Assembly: GCA_037481655.1 (NCBI GenBank)
Contig: JBBFLF010000007.1
Location: forward strand, 1-64,000
Direction: 5' to 3'
Origin: Desulfobaccales bacterium
GTDB taxonomy: Bacteria > Desulfobacterota > Desulfobaccia > Desulfobaccales > 0-14-0-80-60-11
Length of the DNA: 64,000 nucleotides
Shown here: positions 63,594 to 64,000 of the stretch, one piece after another
How positions within the stretch are numbered: position 1 is the first letter of the stretch
Layout: each line of letters opens with the position of its first letter
The notes under the pieces: generated by a model
Database searches by the model: none
The model's input: only the letters and a program-made list of their open reading frames with translations
Told to the model about the DNA's origin: nothing
Position numbers and translations under genes: made by a program

Positions 63594-64000
63594 CTAGACG
63601 ACCTCCACCTTGCCGCCGGCGGCCTCGATCTTGGCCTTGGCCTGGGCGCTCACGGCATGCACCCTCACCGTCAGGGGCATGGTGATCTCGCCCTGGCCCA
63701 ACAGCTTGATGCGGCCGCCGGTGCCCTTCACCAGGCCGGCCCGGCGCAGGGCCTCTTCATCCACCACGCTGTCCGGGGCAAAGCGCACCAGGTCCCTCAA
63801 GTTCACCACCTTGTAGTCCTGCCCGAAGATATTGGTGAAGCCCCGTTTGGGCAGGCGCCGGATGAGGGGCATCTGGCCGCCCTCAAAACCGGGCCTGACC
63901 CCGCCGCCGGCCCGGGAGCGCTGGCCTTTGGTGCCCCGGCTGGCGGTCTTGCCGCTGCCGGAGGAGGGCCCCCGCCCCACCCGCTTCTTGGGGCGCTTGG
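63594..64000 (-). CDS. rplO: Ribosomal protein L15, 5' end beyond the window
   Basis: The C-terminal 135 codons of L15. Coding continues to the window edge: the frame before [20 protein letters not shown] reads KRPKKR, the expected basic N-terminal extension, so the start lies beyond 64000 (a GTG at 63980 is internal). [39 protein letters not shown] and the closing [11 protein letters not shown] fit the family. Only the start is missing. Confidence 0.95.
   Translation of the reverse strand, partial: KRPKKRVGRGPSSGSGKTASRGTKGQRSRAGGGVRPGFEGGQMPLIRRLPKRGFTNIFGQDYKVVNLRDLVRFAPDSVVDEEALRRAGLVKGTGGRIKLLGQGEITMPLTVRVHAVSAQAKAKIEAAGGKVEVV

Overview
The window is a GC-rich bacterial chromosome segment with densely packed genes, most of them housekeeping. 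Many neighbours share ATGA, GTGA or TGATG stop/start overlaps. The gene content fits an anaerobic member of Desulfobacterota (former Deltaproteobacteria): a selenocysteine-encoding DsrE-like gene, an 11-gene complex I operon without nuoEFG, a split transketolase, and the short form of phosphatidylserine decarboxylase. That placement is inferred from gene content; no rRNA is present to confirm it. All major promoters read here are sigma-70 type, commonly TTGACA-N17-TAAAAT.

Layout. 1-4.7 kb, minus: DUF465-ilvB-ilvN-DsrE selenoprotein-ilvC-psd, from one strong promoter at 4.7 kb. 4.7-6.6 kb: a structured 550-nt intergenic region with a possible 27-codon ORF, then a DUF3108 exported protein and a J-domain protein. 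7-12 kb, plus: a coupled run of pyrR, a 405-aa unknown, a YjbQ-family protein, a 578-aa unknown, an alpha/beta hydrolase and a 74-aa unknown. 12.1-12.9 kb: a lone methyltransferase. 13-24.6 kb, minus: TSUP-rimP-nusA-infB-DUF503-rbfA-[mntA-hepT]-truB-rpsO-pnp-M16 peptidase, i.e. the classic nusA/infB operon with a toxin-antitoxin pair inserted before truB. 24.8-28.4 kb, minus: tRNA-Gly(CCC), a TolC-like channel, gatA and gatC.

28.8-36.6 kb, plus: split transketolase, two tandem S41 carboxy-terminal proteases (the first lacking both catalytic residues), der, then an ArsR regulator and a membrane polyferredoxin with matching operator-like sites. 36.8-37.9 kb, minus: a small unknown and a creatininase-family enzyme. 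38.1-47.9 kb, plus: nuoABCDHIJKLMN, a proton-pumping complex I without the NADH-oxidising module, so the electron donor is probably ferredoxin or another carrier. 48-57 kb, minus: a sigma-54 activator, a 163-aa unknown, pth, prs, ispE, DUF1844, serA, a class V aminotransferase and an NlpC/P60 hydrolase. 57.3-64 kb, minus: the end of the spc/alpha ribosomal cluster, rplO-secY-adk-map-infA-rpmJ-rpsM-rpsK-rpsD-rpoA-rplQ, with rplO cut by the window edge.

Best leads: (1) an in-frame UGA followed by a SECIS-like hairpin in a DsrE-like gene between ilvN and ilvC, which ordinary gene callers would truncate; (2) a catalytically dead S41 protease beside an active one; (3) mntA-hepT embedded in the translation operon; (4) ispE apparently starting at CTG; (5) a probably leaderless arsR whose start codon lies inside its own operator; (6) the unannotatable genes at 7.5-12 kb.
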